A stretch of DNA of 64,000 nucleotides. Origin: Haemaphysalis longicornis. Lineage: Eukaryota > Arthropoda > Arachnida > Ixodida > Ixodidae. Below the pieces are notes generated by a model, which saw nothing but the letters and a program-made list of their open reading frames with translations, was not told the DNA's origin and made no database searches. The position numbers were made by a program, and so were the translations under genes. Below, piece by piece: positions 1 through 12,321 of the stretch (within the stretch, counting starts at the first letter, position 1; each line of letters begins with the position of its first letter). The stretch covers positions 150,942,480 through 151,006,479 of the forward strand of contig CM023454.1 in assembly GCA_013339765.2 (NCBI GenBank), written 5' to 3'.

Positions 1-511
1 GCAGGCGCGGTGTAGCTGGCGCACTTTTTCTGCGTTCGTTTATGGTTTTTTTCTCAACGGAAATCCAAAAACACTAGCGCAAGGTTGAGTGGGCAGAGAA
101 GAAGAGGCAAACACGACGCAGCGGCTCTTGCGTTTTTCGGCGTCACGCTGTCTCTCCGTTCGAGCAGAAATTGAGTTTTCACCGCACCATAACGGAAGCG
201 AGACGCGAGCTTTCGCTGATTCAACGTCGAAGCGCCAGCAAGGAGGGCTCGCCCCAGCGGCCATGCACCTCGCGGAAATCGTTCGTGCGCATTTTTGGGG
301 ACTCAAACTTCAGGTCGCTCTTCTTCTCGCCATTTGCTTGAATGGCGCACTTTTCACTCATAATTCGCGCACGAAGAAAATATCTACTGTAGTACAGTGA
401 GGTCTTAATGACGGTCAAGAAGCGTTAATGGTAACGTATTAATTAAACACAACAATACAGGCGTTTGCGCGGTTCCTTTGAACAACAGCGACGCAATAAA
501 TGAGGCAAAAA
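1..511. other. unassigned DNA at left edge
   Basis: Both strands are open for up to about 100 codons, but the translations are low-complexity Ser/Arg/Ala-rich strings with no recognisable domain. I see no repeat boundary or RNA gene here. Confidence 0.4.
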
Positions 512-677
512 AAAAAACGTCAGTTTCAGTCAGAGTGAAGGTATTGCGTCCTTCGTTCATTGGCGCCAATGGCGTACTTGAAGTCAACAAATGCAGAAAA
601 AACATCAGTTTTAGTCAGTGAAGGTATTGTCCTTCGTTTATTAGCGCGAATGCCGTATTTGAAGTCAACAAAGGCAG
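512..677. repeat. two-copy tandem duplication, ~83 bp unit
   Basis: Unit 1 (512-596) and unit 2 (597-677) share the same succession of blocks: an A-run, a TCAGTTT(C/T)AGTCAG block, GTGAAGGTATTG, TCCTTCGTT, and TTGAAGTCAACAAA(T/G)GCAG at the end. They differ by a few substitutions and short deletions. The minus-strand reading repeats the same peptide block, which is a by-product of the duplication and not evidence of a gene. Confidence 0.8.
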
Positions 678-3600
678 ATGATCCCAATTTATTCATTGCG
701 AGTGCAGTACTATAAATGACCACGAAAAAACCTGACAAGAAGCATGAAGGTTGCTTATTTGCTTCATACTGCTTTTAAGTTCACGTTGCCCTGCTGTGAG
801 TTGTCCATGGATGTAGACTGTAATTGCATTTTGAAGGTCGTTATCTTCGAAGTTAGGTTGGCCTGTCTGTTGGCCTTGTCTGCCTTCCGCCCACGTGACG
901 CGGATAACGGCTTAATACTTTCACCCGGACGCCTCGGCATGCATGTTGGCTCTTCAGCGAAGAGCGGAAGATGCATAACTGTTGTGCGAATTTCCAGGAA
1001 AAGGCGGAGTGTGAGCTGCATCGACGTTGTTGCCCACTAAAAAAGCCCCGCCGTCGCAACTTCACAGAGGCCGCATGACAGCTACTTGAAAAAGGCGGAA
1101 AATGGGTCTTTACTTGTCTCGACGCTTCCAAATTCAATATTAAGAGACTTGATAGTCCAATCAGCCATTAGTCGAAGTGGTGTAACTTGTAATCAGAGCG
1201 ACAGGGTAAGCGCATTTGAAATGTCAGCACGCACCTAGGCTTCTCCTGAAACATTCGAGCGCACCAATCACGCCAACACTACGGTGAAAGCAGCTCCCCG
1301 TCCTCCCACACGGCTCAGCGCCATTCACTCAGCTGTTTGACTTTCGGATTATGGTGTTATAGAAAACAACTACAAGAACCGTGCCGCGGTGCGGGAAGTT
1401 AAGGCGCCGGAGCGGAATGTAAAGGAGGCGAGAAGAAACAAAATCAGACGGGCGGAATCCTCCGAGGGGTTGCAGGCGCCGGCAGCTCGCATTCGTATTC
1501 AAAGACATGGTCCCTGTGCCGAAGGGCCAACGGGTGCGACCGCGGCCCCGCCGCTGCATTGCGAAGCGCCGTGCGGCCGACTTGTCAAAGACTGCATTTT
1601 CCCACTTCCCCCGACAACTTCCTGTACGCAGGCAGCGAGGAGGTTCGCCACTTGCATCGCTGCTTCTTATTCACACTCTTTTACATTGTGTGTGGAATGC
1701 ATGGTTGACATTCCAAGCGCACGAACACCGAACAGGAGTCCTCCAACAGCGTCGGCCGGTGCCGGAGTGCAAGTAAAAAAAGAAGCACCGTGCCGATAAT
1801 CAGAGGCAGACAAAGCACGGAAGGAATGCCACGCGTCTTCCTTAAGACGCACGCGACGTGCGGCGAAGCTGAATAAGGGAGAGTAGCGAAGTGGGCGTCG
1901 TCCCCTGTCATAAGCCTCGCTCAGAAGGTAGTCCGGAGAAAGAAGGCGAGCCCGGTTCGCAGGCTGCGCACGTTGTGGGGGGACGTCGCATATTTCGTGC
2001 AGAAATACTTCTTCTGTTCCCCCGGCATGACGCAGTGGTGGGCACTGAAAATTAAGTTGATCTCCTGGACGGAACCCGAGCTTTGCGACCATCCGCCCAT
2101 CCAGCCGTGTAGATCTAGCGTCCCTCCGCTGCAGTCGCCACTGTCAGCACGCGCTGGGCTGACGAACCCTTTCGCTGTTTTCTTCGTGCTGCGATGGCGG
2201 CTGTTATCCCGGGCGCACCCCGTCTAGCTGAGACCTTCGAAATACGTTAGCTCCTCCTAAGCACCCATCGCATGCTTCATGGGACTAGTTACACACGAGG
2301 GGCGGCATGAGAAAAACAGGAATAGCACTGAGGCGGCACAGAAGCAGAAGCCTATCGCGAATCGGCCACATTTTGCGGATAGGACAGTGTAGATACGCGG
2401 AATCTTACAGCGAAGCTGTTAGCCTGATTTTGTGTCGTGAACACCCAGCAGTCCTCGCCTAAGACGCCGAGCGCATGCGTCAGGACCCACGAAACACGCA
2501 TCGAAACGCATTATGGATGACAGCGCGCCTCGGAGTTCGAGTTAATGAGCTTCTACTGTATCTGTCTGTGCTGTGGAACAAAGTTGGCGTTGTTCCTGGG
2601 GCTGCTCCTTAAAAGCGTCAGAGGTGCAAGTGGCAACAAAGGTGCAAACGTGCTATAGGGCCTAAAAATTAGTACGCAGTCCCACCGCACGCACGCACGC
2701 ACGCAAGCGCGCAGGCGCAAGTCTGCCACCGGCGTGGCCTCTTTGGTACGGAAAATTGTGAATATGAGCGCTTGTCTATAAACATTTGCGTTACGCGAAA
2801 TGGCTATGGTGCGTTCAGTGAAGAGCAATCTCGGAAGTGATGAGTAGCTTAAAAAAATACCAGACGTAACTATTTTGGATACTAAATTACCAGGCTGCTC
2901 GAAAATTATTTCATTACATCTCCCGTTACGGCGAAAACGTAGTCAGATAACTGCGACTTCATTACGGATACGTGGCTACAACCATCTATGGAACGGGCAC
3001 TTGTGGCATCTTTTTGGCTAAGTGGGATTATAAATACTTATACGCCTCGAGCGCGGCCTGTAGGGGCGCCACTGAAATCCCCCTAGCGGCCCGTTTCGAA
3101 AGTATGCGCGGGGGTCTCCGGCCCGCTCCCCCCTGTCACCGTTACTTTTGGGGCTTGTTCAAGACTGCGATTTACCGTTTTCACGCGTTCGAAATACAGA
3201 AAAATGTGGAGAATGCACTCTGTTTTCAAGAGTGGTGTGTTTAAAACGTTTATGAGGCGGTCTTAGTGTGGTATATCTGGTCTGTATGAGCGCCACTTGT
3301 GTGTCACAGGCCGGCGTCCCGAAGCCGGCATATGCATGCAGTTGATTGCAATTCCGCTGCACTGAAATTAGTGGCAGTGTCTCCGTAAGTAGTGTTTCCT
3401 CTGCTGGTCATGTTGCGGCCATACACTGTGATGCAAATCGGCTTTATGCGCTTACATAATGTAGCGGAGCACTCATACCTAACAGCACGCAAGGTACGCT
3501 TTGGCTATATCACATATCAGATATTGATCACTATTTTGGACAAACCAATGCGGAATAAATTTCACAAACATTCTATGAAAGAAGTACGATGGATAATGCA

Positions 3601-3830
3601 AAATTGTACTCGAGAGTCAGCACATGATGACAAATTTAGCTGAATTGTCTTCTCGCGAGGTGAGCGCTCGCAGATTCATCTGTTACATTTATCCTCCACG
3701 AGATGCGCGGAGACGGGCTTATAGAGTAATCCGCGTCCGCGACCAAACTCTTCTTCGAAACATCGTCATATGACACAAAGAGACTGCAGAATCTAGCATA
3801 AACCGAAATCAGAGGGCCTTATAAGATACC
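678..3830. other. unassigned DNA, no gene supported
   Basis: No translation here shows a known domain. A short (CGCA)n-type microsatellite lies near 2688-2706. The block around 2401-2425 (TTACAGCGAAGCTGTTAGCC) is a small palindrome-like motif. Nothing else is supported. Confidence 0.4.
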
Positions 3831-3843
3831 ACTCTTCCAACGA

Positions 3844-3974
3844 GCCCGTGTGTACGAGGTTTCGGCGCACGTTAAGGATCTCCAGGTGGTCAAAATTAAT
3901 CCGGAGCCCTCCACTACGGCGCGCCTAATCGCCTCCTTTGCGTCTGCGCGTTAAACCCTACAATCAATCAATCA
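3844..3974 (+). mobile_element. 5'-truncated tRNA-derived SINE (Ruka-like)
   Basis: This is the tail half of the SINE that is complete at 35642. It keeps the blocks GTGTACGAG, TTTCGGCGCACGTTAA, GGTGGTCAAAATTAATCC and CCTCCACTACGGCGCGCC, and ends in a (CAAT)n tail. It is flanked by a perfect 13-bp target-site duplication ACTCTTCCAACGA at 3831-3843 and 3975-3987, so it is a genuine target-primed insertion. The tRNA-like head with the A and B boxes is missing, so this copy could not be transcribed from its own promoter. Confidence 0.9.
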
Positions 3975-3987
3975 ACTCTTCCAACGA

Positions 3988-6900
3988 CACCTCGTATCGC
4001 TTGTGAACTGCCTACCCTGTATTCTTATAAAAATGCGTCCGCCGATTCATCAGCCGTTCGTTGAAGGCGAAAAACAAACGGAAAGCATACGCGCAGCTTG
4101 TCCACGTGATTACTAAAACGTTCATTCGTTGATTTCGCTCCGCATCTGTAAACGATAGTTGAGCTTCCCCCTCCTCCTCCTCCCCCCCCCCCCCCCCCCA
4201 TGCCTTGCGAAGTATCAGTGCATTTCGCATGTAGTTGGTCTGGCGAATACTACCTTGCCTAAACAAACGTCTTAAGCATTTCCGAAGCTGCACTGGTTTT
4301 TTTTATTCGCGTACGACTATTTTATTTATTTTTGACTTGCAGACGATTCATTTTTCGTGGTTTCATTCAAATTTCACACAGCCTTTTAGTGTCCTTCGAA
4401 TTTTCGCCTGGCTTATATTCCCATAAAAGGCACGAGTTATTGTCAGCTGTTGGGTTATCACATCGCCTATACATATTTTTCTACGACGTACATATCCGAA
4501 GCGAAGACGCATTTGTTGGCGCGCTGCAAAACGAACCAACCTCTTACAGTGCCAATATCAGCTCTAAACGAGGCGAAAATAGATAGAATTCACTTGTGGT
4601 GACGTGTTCGAAGGTGGCAGTGGCCGACGCCCGCAAGAGCAGCCAAGAAGCGCTCAGAACGGCCTCCCCGGGTAGCTCGCGTTCAAGCGCTCTACCAAGA
4701 CGCAGCTGCTTTTTTTATGTGCCCTAAACGTGCAATTTGCTTACAGACGTCACCATGATAAGTTGTTTAGTGCGCGCAAAGGCAAAGAGAAGCGAAAGAG
4801 GACCAAAGCACTGCATGATCACCTATCAGCCAAGCAGCGCTAATCCCGTAAACACCGCGGAGAAGCGGCGGCAGGCGGCGCAGCGATCGCGAAGCTCGAG
4901 GCGTATAGGCCATTTCGCTCCCTGAAAGTGGTTAAGCAGCGCAGGTATGCCGCCTCACACACGCATGCCCACACAACATTCACATTCCAAGGCACTTGGG
5001 CATGCGTGTGAGCGTTGAAACGCGAAAGCATTGCGGCTTCCGTTGGCGCGTTATGGAGCCGCGTTGGGGGCTGTTACGAATCAGCGCGCCGTTGTGCTGC
5101 AAGCTTCGTGCAGCGCTTTTGTGCTATGTGGCGAAGGCTCCACTACGCGCGCCTCTGGAATAGGCGCCTCTGTCGGTGACTCATGCTTGCAGCGACCGCC
5201 ATCGGATCCCAACATGCCGCAGCACGCCTGGGAAAAGCCGGATCGCTATCCCTGGCACAATTTTTCACCAGACTAGCACCTACTTTATCGTATATGAAAC
5301 TTCTTTTTCACGATAAGGTTGATTTGGAAGAGTGGCAACAAGCTGTTGCTATACCGTGGTCTGCGCCGGTTCGAGCCACTTTTGTGGGCCGTGCAGACAG
5401 GCGTGGCCGGCGTGTGCGGGGACCGTTACACGATTGCTTGCTGAACCCATTTCTTGGGAACGACGCGCGGAACGTACACATTTAGCTCAGCGATCGTCGT
5501 AGTTTATCGGGTGTACCGGGGAACGACCCGCAGGTTTCGCTTCAGCCGCGATAGACGCCAAAACAAACAGAAGCTACTTTTCGGCTACCAGAAACTGGTA
5601 ATGGCGGAAATGCGACCCCACAACTCCCAGACATGACACAGGACGGCGCTAGTCTCCAATGCGCATGCATGTAAACGCAAAGGCGTCGAATTCGCCTGAC
5701 TCGACGAACCAAAGCGATAGGCTACTGTCGCATTCATGTAAACGCGCTTTGTGTCACCTTCCCCGAACCGCTCTTCCCTGGACCGACTGCCCTTTCTGCT
5801 ACAGGTTATTTTACTATTGCGCAAGGGGGATGTCGGCAAAGTTTCCGCCAGGCTATGTTCATTTTCCCGCCACTCTGGGAAGAGATAAAAGGAGGGCAGA
5901 GGTGAGAGGGATAGCAGGTGGAGAGAGCTCCCTTGAGAATGCTGCCGACGTTGCCACAAAACCAACTCGAAGCGCGGCTCGCAAGCAGCGCTGCCTCGGT
6001 TGGTCCCGTGACTCCCGCCATCACTTCGACGCGCTGAAAAAACGCTGCAGCCTGCAGCCAGTGCGAGCGCAAAGCAAAGGAAGGAAGAGGGAACGAGGGC
6101 GACGAAACGCCGACACTGTTGGGCAACACAAGGAGCGCCAGGCCGCCGCTGCCGCTGCTAAAGCGAGCAAACCGGGCCGCTGGCACGGCTGCAGTGTCAA
6201 TCACGGGATATGGGCGAGAAACGCCGCGTTGAGCAGCTCTGAAGCCTGCGCGTCGGGCTGAGCGCCTGAAGATCCCCAGGGAGAGGAACAGCTCAGACAT
6301 TGCTAACCAATATAACTTCCAATATTTGACGACAGCACTCGTGTTTTCGGCAGCATGCAGTGCTCGCAATCCGGCGTTTTTATCCCAACCGGCACATATA
6401 TATTTCTCACCAAAAAGCCGTTTTCAAGAAGACAGCACAATTTCGACGCAGTCCGGGTGCCTTTAGGAACCCCAAAACAGCTTACAGCTTCTGACTGTAA
6501 TACCGTTTCGAGGCCTTAAACAGTGCTTTACACACAGACTTCCTACCCTGAGCAGCCTTCACGCGATGTTTCGCTCCAACGAGAAGCGCCAATGGCACGT
6601 TTAGTGCGCTCTCGGAGAGCACCAGCGTTGTACAGAAGTGCAGTCTTCCCGGTGCTGTCAATTAAAAAAGATGCCCTCCAAAAAGGCACCATAGCGGCGC
6701 AAATGACGTACGCTACACACGGTCCGCCAGGGCATGCTTCGCTGTTTGCAGAATATTGCTCAGCAATAGAACAACAGGTAAGCCCTGGAGCGGCTCTTAC
6801 CGATGTTGGCATTTCTGCAATAGCAAATCTCTCGACTTCGCTCGATCTGGTATGTTGCTAAAGTGTTTGTGCACCTTCAGTGCAAGCCAAAGTGTTAGTC

Positions 6901-8130
6901 GAATTTTCCCCGTAAAACGGGGAATGTTTTAGCAGATGGACGTCTGAACGAGCAGGGGTGTAATGAACCCGACACGATGTGCTACTGCTGGTGCTAGCCA
7001 CGTTTACCGGGACACGAATGACGGTCTTTCGATACCGAACACCTTTTGTCCCCAAAATCCCCAAAGTCAATGTCCCAGCTTTTGATTTAACCACAGCTCA
7101 ACCTGATGTTGAGGGCGATCGTTCGTGTACAAGCTAAGCAAAACACATCGCGTCGACCCTTGTGGGAAACCATTGCTGCAAGAAGCGAGAAGATTAGAGG
7201 ATTCCCAGTTTTACTTAGACCATGGAACGCGCCAAAGCGTCTCTGCCGCTCTATTTTCGTGCTACAGCAGAGTGCGCGGAGCTTCCATGTGCAAGGGCAA
7301 AAAGCGAAGAAAAACTGCCATCAGAAGCAAGAGGAAGTCAACGAGAGCTCTCAAGTAAACCAGACGCTGCAGAAAGTGCAACGCTGTTCCTCCTGCCAAG
7401 CCCTCCTTCCCTTGACAGCTTTCTTGCTTCTGGGACCTGATATTCTTTCCCGGCGCGAACGGGAGGCCGGAATAAGGGACAGGGACGGGCGAAGGCCCTC
7501 GAAACATTTCAAGTGTTCCCGCGTCAATGCTCAAGGGCCTGGCCCACCGTTTTGGGCGGTGCCTCAAAGAAATCTGGCCCCCACTTGGAGAGCTTGTTCA
7601 CGGAGCGGCGGTACTTAAGCGCGCTTCGGTGTAGTACGCCACTCCACGTTGACAGCGGGTGCGCGCAGCAGCAGCCTTGTCTCCGCTTCGTGTGCGATAC
7701 GACGCTGTCGCCCTCAAGCAACGACCGTTGCGCGAAAGCCTGTAGCTGGCACCGATCCGATTTGGAAAGTTTGTTTTCGGTACGCTGAGCGCGCCTATGG
7801 CAACCAAGAATGGCTCCTGCCCAGAAATGACCTGGCGCTAACAAAAGTTGGCGCTTCTCCCTACAGGAACATCCAGCGCACCGAAGGGTACATCCATGTC
7901 ACTAATGAGAAGAAACGAATACCTCGAGCAGGAGTTGTTGTTTGTGCCAAAAGAACGTGTGCCACCCGATGCTGCACGTCGAGGTGACCATCGGATGTAA
8001 GACCAGACCAGCGCCAGTACATAGCCGTTGGTGTTTCTGCATCGATGTTGAACATGCTTGGGCCGTACCCCTGGCTGTAGTTCCGTCAAAATTCGCTTCT
8101 GCTCTATGTGCGATTCGCCTATGGGAATGT
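3988..8130. other. unassigned DNA with poly-C tract
   Basis: Several frames stay open for 100-200 codons (5659-6261 plus, 5806-6369 minus, 7106-7618 plus), but they overlap each other antisense, have biased composition and show no domain I recognise. An 18-base C-run lies at 4182-4199 behind CTC repeats. I support no gene in this interval. Confidence 0.4.
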
Positions 8131-8211
8131 TTAAAGACAATAGTGTTTCTTGAGCTTCTGAAACACGAACATTTCGTCTGTCTGTCTGTCTGTTTAGTTG
8201 CCCGGCCAAAT
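8131..8211 (+). repeat. dispersed repeat with CTGT microsatellite, copy 1
   Basis: Blocks AAAGACAATAGTGTTTCTTGAGC, ACACGAACATTTCGTCTG and (TCTG)n followed by CGGCCAAA recur in the same order and orientation at 38867-38955. The same order of unrelated blocks in two places marks a dispersed repeat family rather than a coincidental microsatellite. Nothing in it looks coding. Confidence 0.6.
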
Positions 8212-8351
8212 GTCAATTCTTGAACGAGACGTTTATATCGGCCAAACATTTCCGAACTACTACATTTGGCAGCATACCTCATACTTCAATTTCATACTTC
8301 AACACTGTTTAGCCAAAAGAGACCATCGGGCGTACCGAAGCAAAACATGAC

Positions 8352-8505
8352 GTTTTTTATTGTATTGGGTTTAACGCGCCGACGCAACGCAGCCGATGAG
8401 GCGGGCCGTAGGGGAGGGCTCCGGATTAATTTTGACCGCCCGGGGATCTTTAACGTGCGCCGACATCTTGTGCAAACGGGCGTTTTTGCTTTTCGCCTTC
8501 ATATT
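8352..8505 (-). mobile_element. 5'-truncated tRNA-derived SINE (Ruka-like)
   Basis: Reverse-complement copy of the SINE tail: TTTAACGCGCCGACGCA, GGGCTCCGGATTAATTTTGACC and GGGGATCTTTAACGTGCGCCG are all present. It is flanked by 15-bp imperfect direct repeats (GAAGCAAAACATGAC at 8337-8351, GAAGCACAACAAGAC at 8506-8520; two mismatches), best read as an aged target-site duplication. The tRNA-like head is absent. The mismatches suggest it is older than the copies at 9995 and 47855. Confidence 0.85.
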
Positions 8506-8520
8506 GAAGCACAACAAGAC

Positions 8521-9132
8521 ATATAACCGAGACTACCACTGTTCTTTTATTTAAAAACAGACGTGGGCGTAATTTTTGCGTTAAAAAACGCGAGAGATGT
8601 GTGAAAAACAGTATTTTACCACGAATTACAAAAAGGACAACGAAGTGGCGTGAAAAATGAACAGCCACTGAGCGGAATACCATGTAGATTGGTCTGGGTG
8701 GACTGGTGTTTGCTCTTGTCCACTAGGAAATAATTCTATAGAATTGAAAGCACTGTCGATAAATGCAAAACCGTTAAGTGGAGTGACGCGCGAAAAAAAG
8801 AACGCAGACATTCAGAGAACCGCCTACTAAAGCGTTGCGTTCTTGTGCAGTTGAGTGCGAGGTAAAGTGTTTAAGCCAAATATGGCTATGGATTATTTTG
8901 TTCTTTTTGGATTCTTTTATTTTTTAAGGTTTCTTTTGTTTCTTTTCGCCAATGATGTAAATTTATATCATTACAGCGATGAGGTGCCTTTACTTCGCTA
9001 ATGTTTTTTTATCGAAGACTCAAGGCATAATGCATAGTTAGTCCGTTTGCGCTATTTTTTTACTTATCTCTAACGTTTTTTTGCAGGCTGTGTTGCGCGC
9101 TGTGTGTTGGCGTGACCTAGAATATCGGCTAT
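8521..9132. other. unassigned AT-rich DNA
   Basis: T-rich interval between a SINE and the inverted-repeat element. No open frame with recognisable content and no repeat boundary seen. Confidence 0.4.
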
Positions 9133-10775
9133 GGGGCCCTATTCTCGACTGCACAAATTGCCGGCAATTCAGGCAATTTGCCGGAAATATTTTCTGATTG
9201 GCTTTCAATTTTGGTCACGGGCTTCCGGTTGACAAAGCGGTTGTGTGGGCTGTCGTCATTTTGACGTTTCATGTCGTTTAAGGACACCAGTTCTAAAGTT
9301 TGCCTTATTTCTCGTTACTAAAAGCGCATAATTCTTGGCCGGCAATGAAAAACCAGACTAAATTCAGCGGACATGACAACGTAAGCCTGTCTTTGCTATT
9401 CAACAACAATACTGCTTGTAATACACACCCCCTCTGTGATTGGCTGAGAAGGCGTAACGTAATTTAAACAGTTGGCGGGAACGATTACGTCATGCATTGG
9501 CAACTTCAGCCTGCGTAAAAGTGACGTAATGCTACGTAACAGCTTGAAAATGGCGGCTGTTTATGTCGCAAAAAACAAGCAAAATAGGGCCAAAAATTGC
9601 CCCGGCTTACGGCGCCGCGAAATGTGCGGCAATTTGCAGCAGGCGCAGTTTCGCATGCGCGCTGTTTAAAGCATGTTTCCTACACAAACAAATTATAGTT
9701 TCAACTGCTTCCAAGTCAGTGATCATGGAGCATACAAATAACGTGCAGTATTTTGCTTTTATGTTTGGCAATAAATAAAAATTATTTTTTTGGCGTAACC
9801 GCAACATAAGAGGGCAGTACAAGCCCCTCCATGACAAAGAGAACCCAATGCATGGCATTTGTCCATACTCGTTCTAGTAAGCTGTTGGGTCACATGATCG
9901 AACTCAAGAGAAAAATAACAAAGAAAAGTGACTATTTGGTTCATTACAGCCCTGATTGAAGTCGAGATTGACGAATGAGTGAATCGGCGACATCTTCCCG
10001 GCTGCGGCGGCCGCTTTTCTGATGGAGGCGAAAAGCAAAGACGCCCGTGTGTACGAGATTTCGGCGCACGTTAAAGATCCCCTGCAGGTGGTCAAAATTA
10101 ATCCGGAGCCCTCCACTACGGCGCGCCTCATCGCCTGCGTTGCGTCGGCGCGTTAAACCCTACAATCAATCAAATCAATCGGCGACATCGGTGCGCTTCG
10201 CGGTTATCAGGCGTAGCGCTTCTCTGCTCTTATGTGTCATACAAGCGATGGTATCGGCCGTCTTTTTATCTGATCACGCCATAAACTTGTAACATAGCAG
10301 CAGACGATGGCGTGGCGGCGGTGGCGGCAGGGAAGCTTGATAACGCAACAAAGCTTGCATTGAAGCAGAGAGCCCAGCTATGTTACTAAAAGCGATTGAA
10401 AGAAATAAATAGATACGGTAAAAAAATTGTGTGATGTTCTTGAGCTCGACATCCGCCTTTCGCTCGCTTTTGGATCAACGTTACTCGATCGCCTTGTGGT
10501 GTTGACGCCAAATTTAACCTCCAGAAATGTGTGTTTCTTGTCAGCCTCAGCTACCGCCTTAATTTTTATAGTACATGCCAATTTTTATAGTACATTCTAC
10601 ATCTTTCTTCTACAATATTTGATACCTTGGTAGCGATCTTTATAAGTGACTCGTCAAATTACACTGCATGTCGTCATAACTATGGGTGTAGCACGTCACT
10701 GATTGCTTACGTCGTGCTTACGCAAAAAAATATGGGCGAGTTGCCGGCAATTTGTGCAGTCGAGAATAGGGCCCC
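9133..10775. mobile_element. 1.64 kb element with 35-bp terminal inverted repeats, non-autonomous
   Basis: The left end (9133-9167, starting GGGGCCCTATTCTCGACTGC) and the right end (10741-10775) are perfect inverted copies over 35 bp. Subterminal sequence carries further GCCGGCAA/TTGCCGG blocks. No open frame inside encodes a transposase, and a SINE (9995-10176) has inserted into it. The structure is that of a non-autonomous cut-and-paste DNA transposon. The flanks (CGGCTAT left, ACGTAGG right) give no clear target duplication, so the superfamily cannot be assigned. The right end directly abuts a truncated SINE. Confidence 0.75.
9995..10176 (+). mobile_element. 5'-truncated tRNA-derived SINE inside the inverted-repeat element
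   Basis: SINE tail plus the end of the tRNA-related head (GCGGCGGCCGCTTTTCTGATG), closing in ACAATCAATCAA. A perfect 13-bp target-site duplication AATCGGCGACATC flanks it at 9982-9994 and 10177-10189. It therefore landed in the inverted-repeat element after that element was in place or while it was a source copy. One small insertion (CCCTGCAGG against CCCCAGG elsewhere) separates it from the other copies. Confidence 0.92.
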
Positions 10776-10918
10776 ACGTAGGGATCTTTAACGTGCGCCG
10801 AAATCTCGAACACACGGGCGTTTCTTGCTTTTATCACCCATCAGAAAAGCGACCGCCGCGGTCGGGAATCGAACCCACGTCCTCGTGCTCAGCAGCGCGA
10901 CGCCTTTTGAGCCACCGC
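10776..10918 (-). mobile_element. SINE head, 3'-truncated at an inverted-repeat element end
   Basis: In minus orientation this keeps the tRNA-like head: an A-box region ending at the GAGCCACCGC block near 10918 and a B-box (GGGTTCGATTCCC read on the minus strand, near 10863-10876). It also keeps the body up to GATCTTTAACGTGCGCCG. The last ~90 bp of the SINE are missing; the sequence switches at about 10776 into the terminal inverted repeat of the neighbouring element. No matching SINE remainder is present left of 9133, so this is not a simple insertion of that element into the SINE. Confidence 0.75.
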
Positions 10919-12277
10919 ATTAGATCTGTTGTATTTGTAGTCGTTCGTCGCCGTGAAAAGCAGTGAAGTCGCCCTTGAGGGCGCGAAAACCGCTTAGGAT
11001 ATTCGCACGCTCCAGCCAGGATAGATAGGAGGAGTGCACAATGTACATGTGCTCATTTTCTAACTACTTCAAATATATAAATTTCCCGTGGTTCAACACC
11101 CGAGCACGCAGGCAGATAACGGCCGACGTAGCGACACCCAGCAGATTTTGAAAGTTCTTCAGTTTGGAACGAAACGATCGCTGGTGTATTACCGAGCGGT
11201 AATGCCTCACGTCTTGCCACCACGCACATGGAGTGAAGCAATAGCGTCGTGTCTGTTCCCTGTCGTATCTCGGCTTCATCGGGTGTGACACCAGCGCGTT
11301 TTCTTACACGGTAACTTGAACTCATAACGGACGAGTTTTATTTTCTAGCTCGAATTTTTCCAGTAGTTCCTACATGCACTGAGCAAAAGGTTGCGAGTCC
11401 AGGTGACGTCCGACCGTTGGCCGCCGATGGCAAGTACTGCTCACACGAGGCAGCAGAGGCAGCATGGAGGCCCTGCATGGAGGCTGGTGCATTGACGGTT
11501 CCGGCACGGCCCGTGACGACGGACCGCAGCCAGGTGTTGGTGTGGCCAGCCGCGGCCAGCCCCGGTCATATGCGTGTGGGGACCAGCGCGTGGCGGCCAG
11601 TAGCCGCGTGCCTGCAATCACTCGTCAGCTGCAGAGGTGCTCCGGTTCCGCGATCAGCCGCCGCACGAACTCCGTTCCACAGCCATTCTCTTCTTCTTTC
11701 TTCTTTCTTGCGGCAGCGCGCGGTAAACTTTTTTTTTAACTCACCTGTGGCCAATCCTCGCACCGAAGTTCTCTCATTACCCCGGCTTACGAGTTTGCCT
11801 ATACAGCTGCAGGCCTTCTTTAGAAAAACGCAAGGGCGATACGTTCTCATTTGCGAAAGACTGATCTCCTCTGCGAAGCCTTTTGAACGAGAGAATGCCA
11901 AGCCATTAGGAATGAGCAGCATAACTCCGTTGATAGACAACGCCGCCGCCTGGTCTCCTGCTGAGGCGAAAAAAAAATACAAGTGGGTCCCGAGCTGGAA
12001 TCGACGTAAGCTGAATCTTTCAATGATGTTGACGTCGTCGTTAATGTCGGTGTACGTGTTATGAACTGCAAAGTAGAGTTCAAGTGGCGCCATTTGAAAA
12101 GATTGCACGGGTGCCGTGGCACAATTGGGTTGAGACGCTCTTCGCATCCGGGCGTACACTTCCCACGACTCTCGTCCTCGTAAATTGCCGCCACGCATTC
12201 AAGTGGCATTTGATCACGCGCTCAGCCAGCATACCCAGCATGAATTCGCGGCGGTCCGCGCCACGTTTCGCCGTTGA
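10919..12277. other. unassigned DNA
   Basis: The plus frame 11417-12064 and antisense frames 11566-12198 and 11847-12209 are all open. None has a recognisable domain, and mutual antisense overlap argues against real genes. A TTCTTCTTTC-rich low-complexity patch lies near 11690-11710. Confidence 0.4.
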
Positions 12278-12321
12278 GAGAGAGAGAGAGAGAAACACGT
12301 TTTATTCCTGGCCAGGCTAAG

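Noticed and set aside
5659..6369. Overlapping 200- and 187-codon frames on opposite strands
   Set aside because: Low-complexity composition, mutual antisense overlap and no recognisable motif; typical of chance open frames in GC-rich DNA.
7106..7618. 170-codon plus-strand frame
   Set aside because: No domain, biased Arg/Ser/Gln composition, no splice or promoter context that I could support.
11417..12198. 215-codon plus-strand frame and 210-codon antisense frame
   Set aside because: Fully overlapping antisense pair without any motif.
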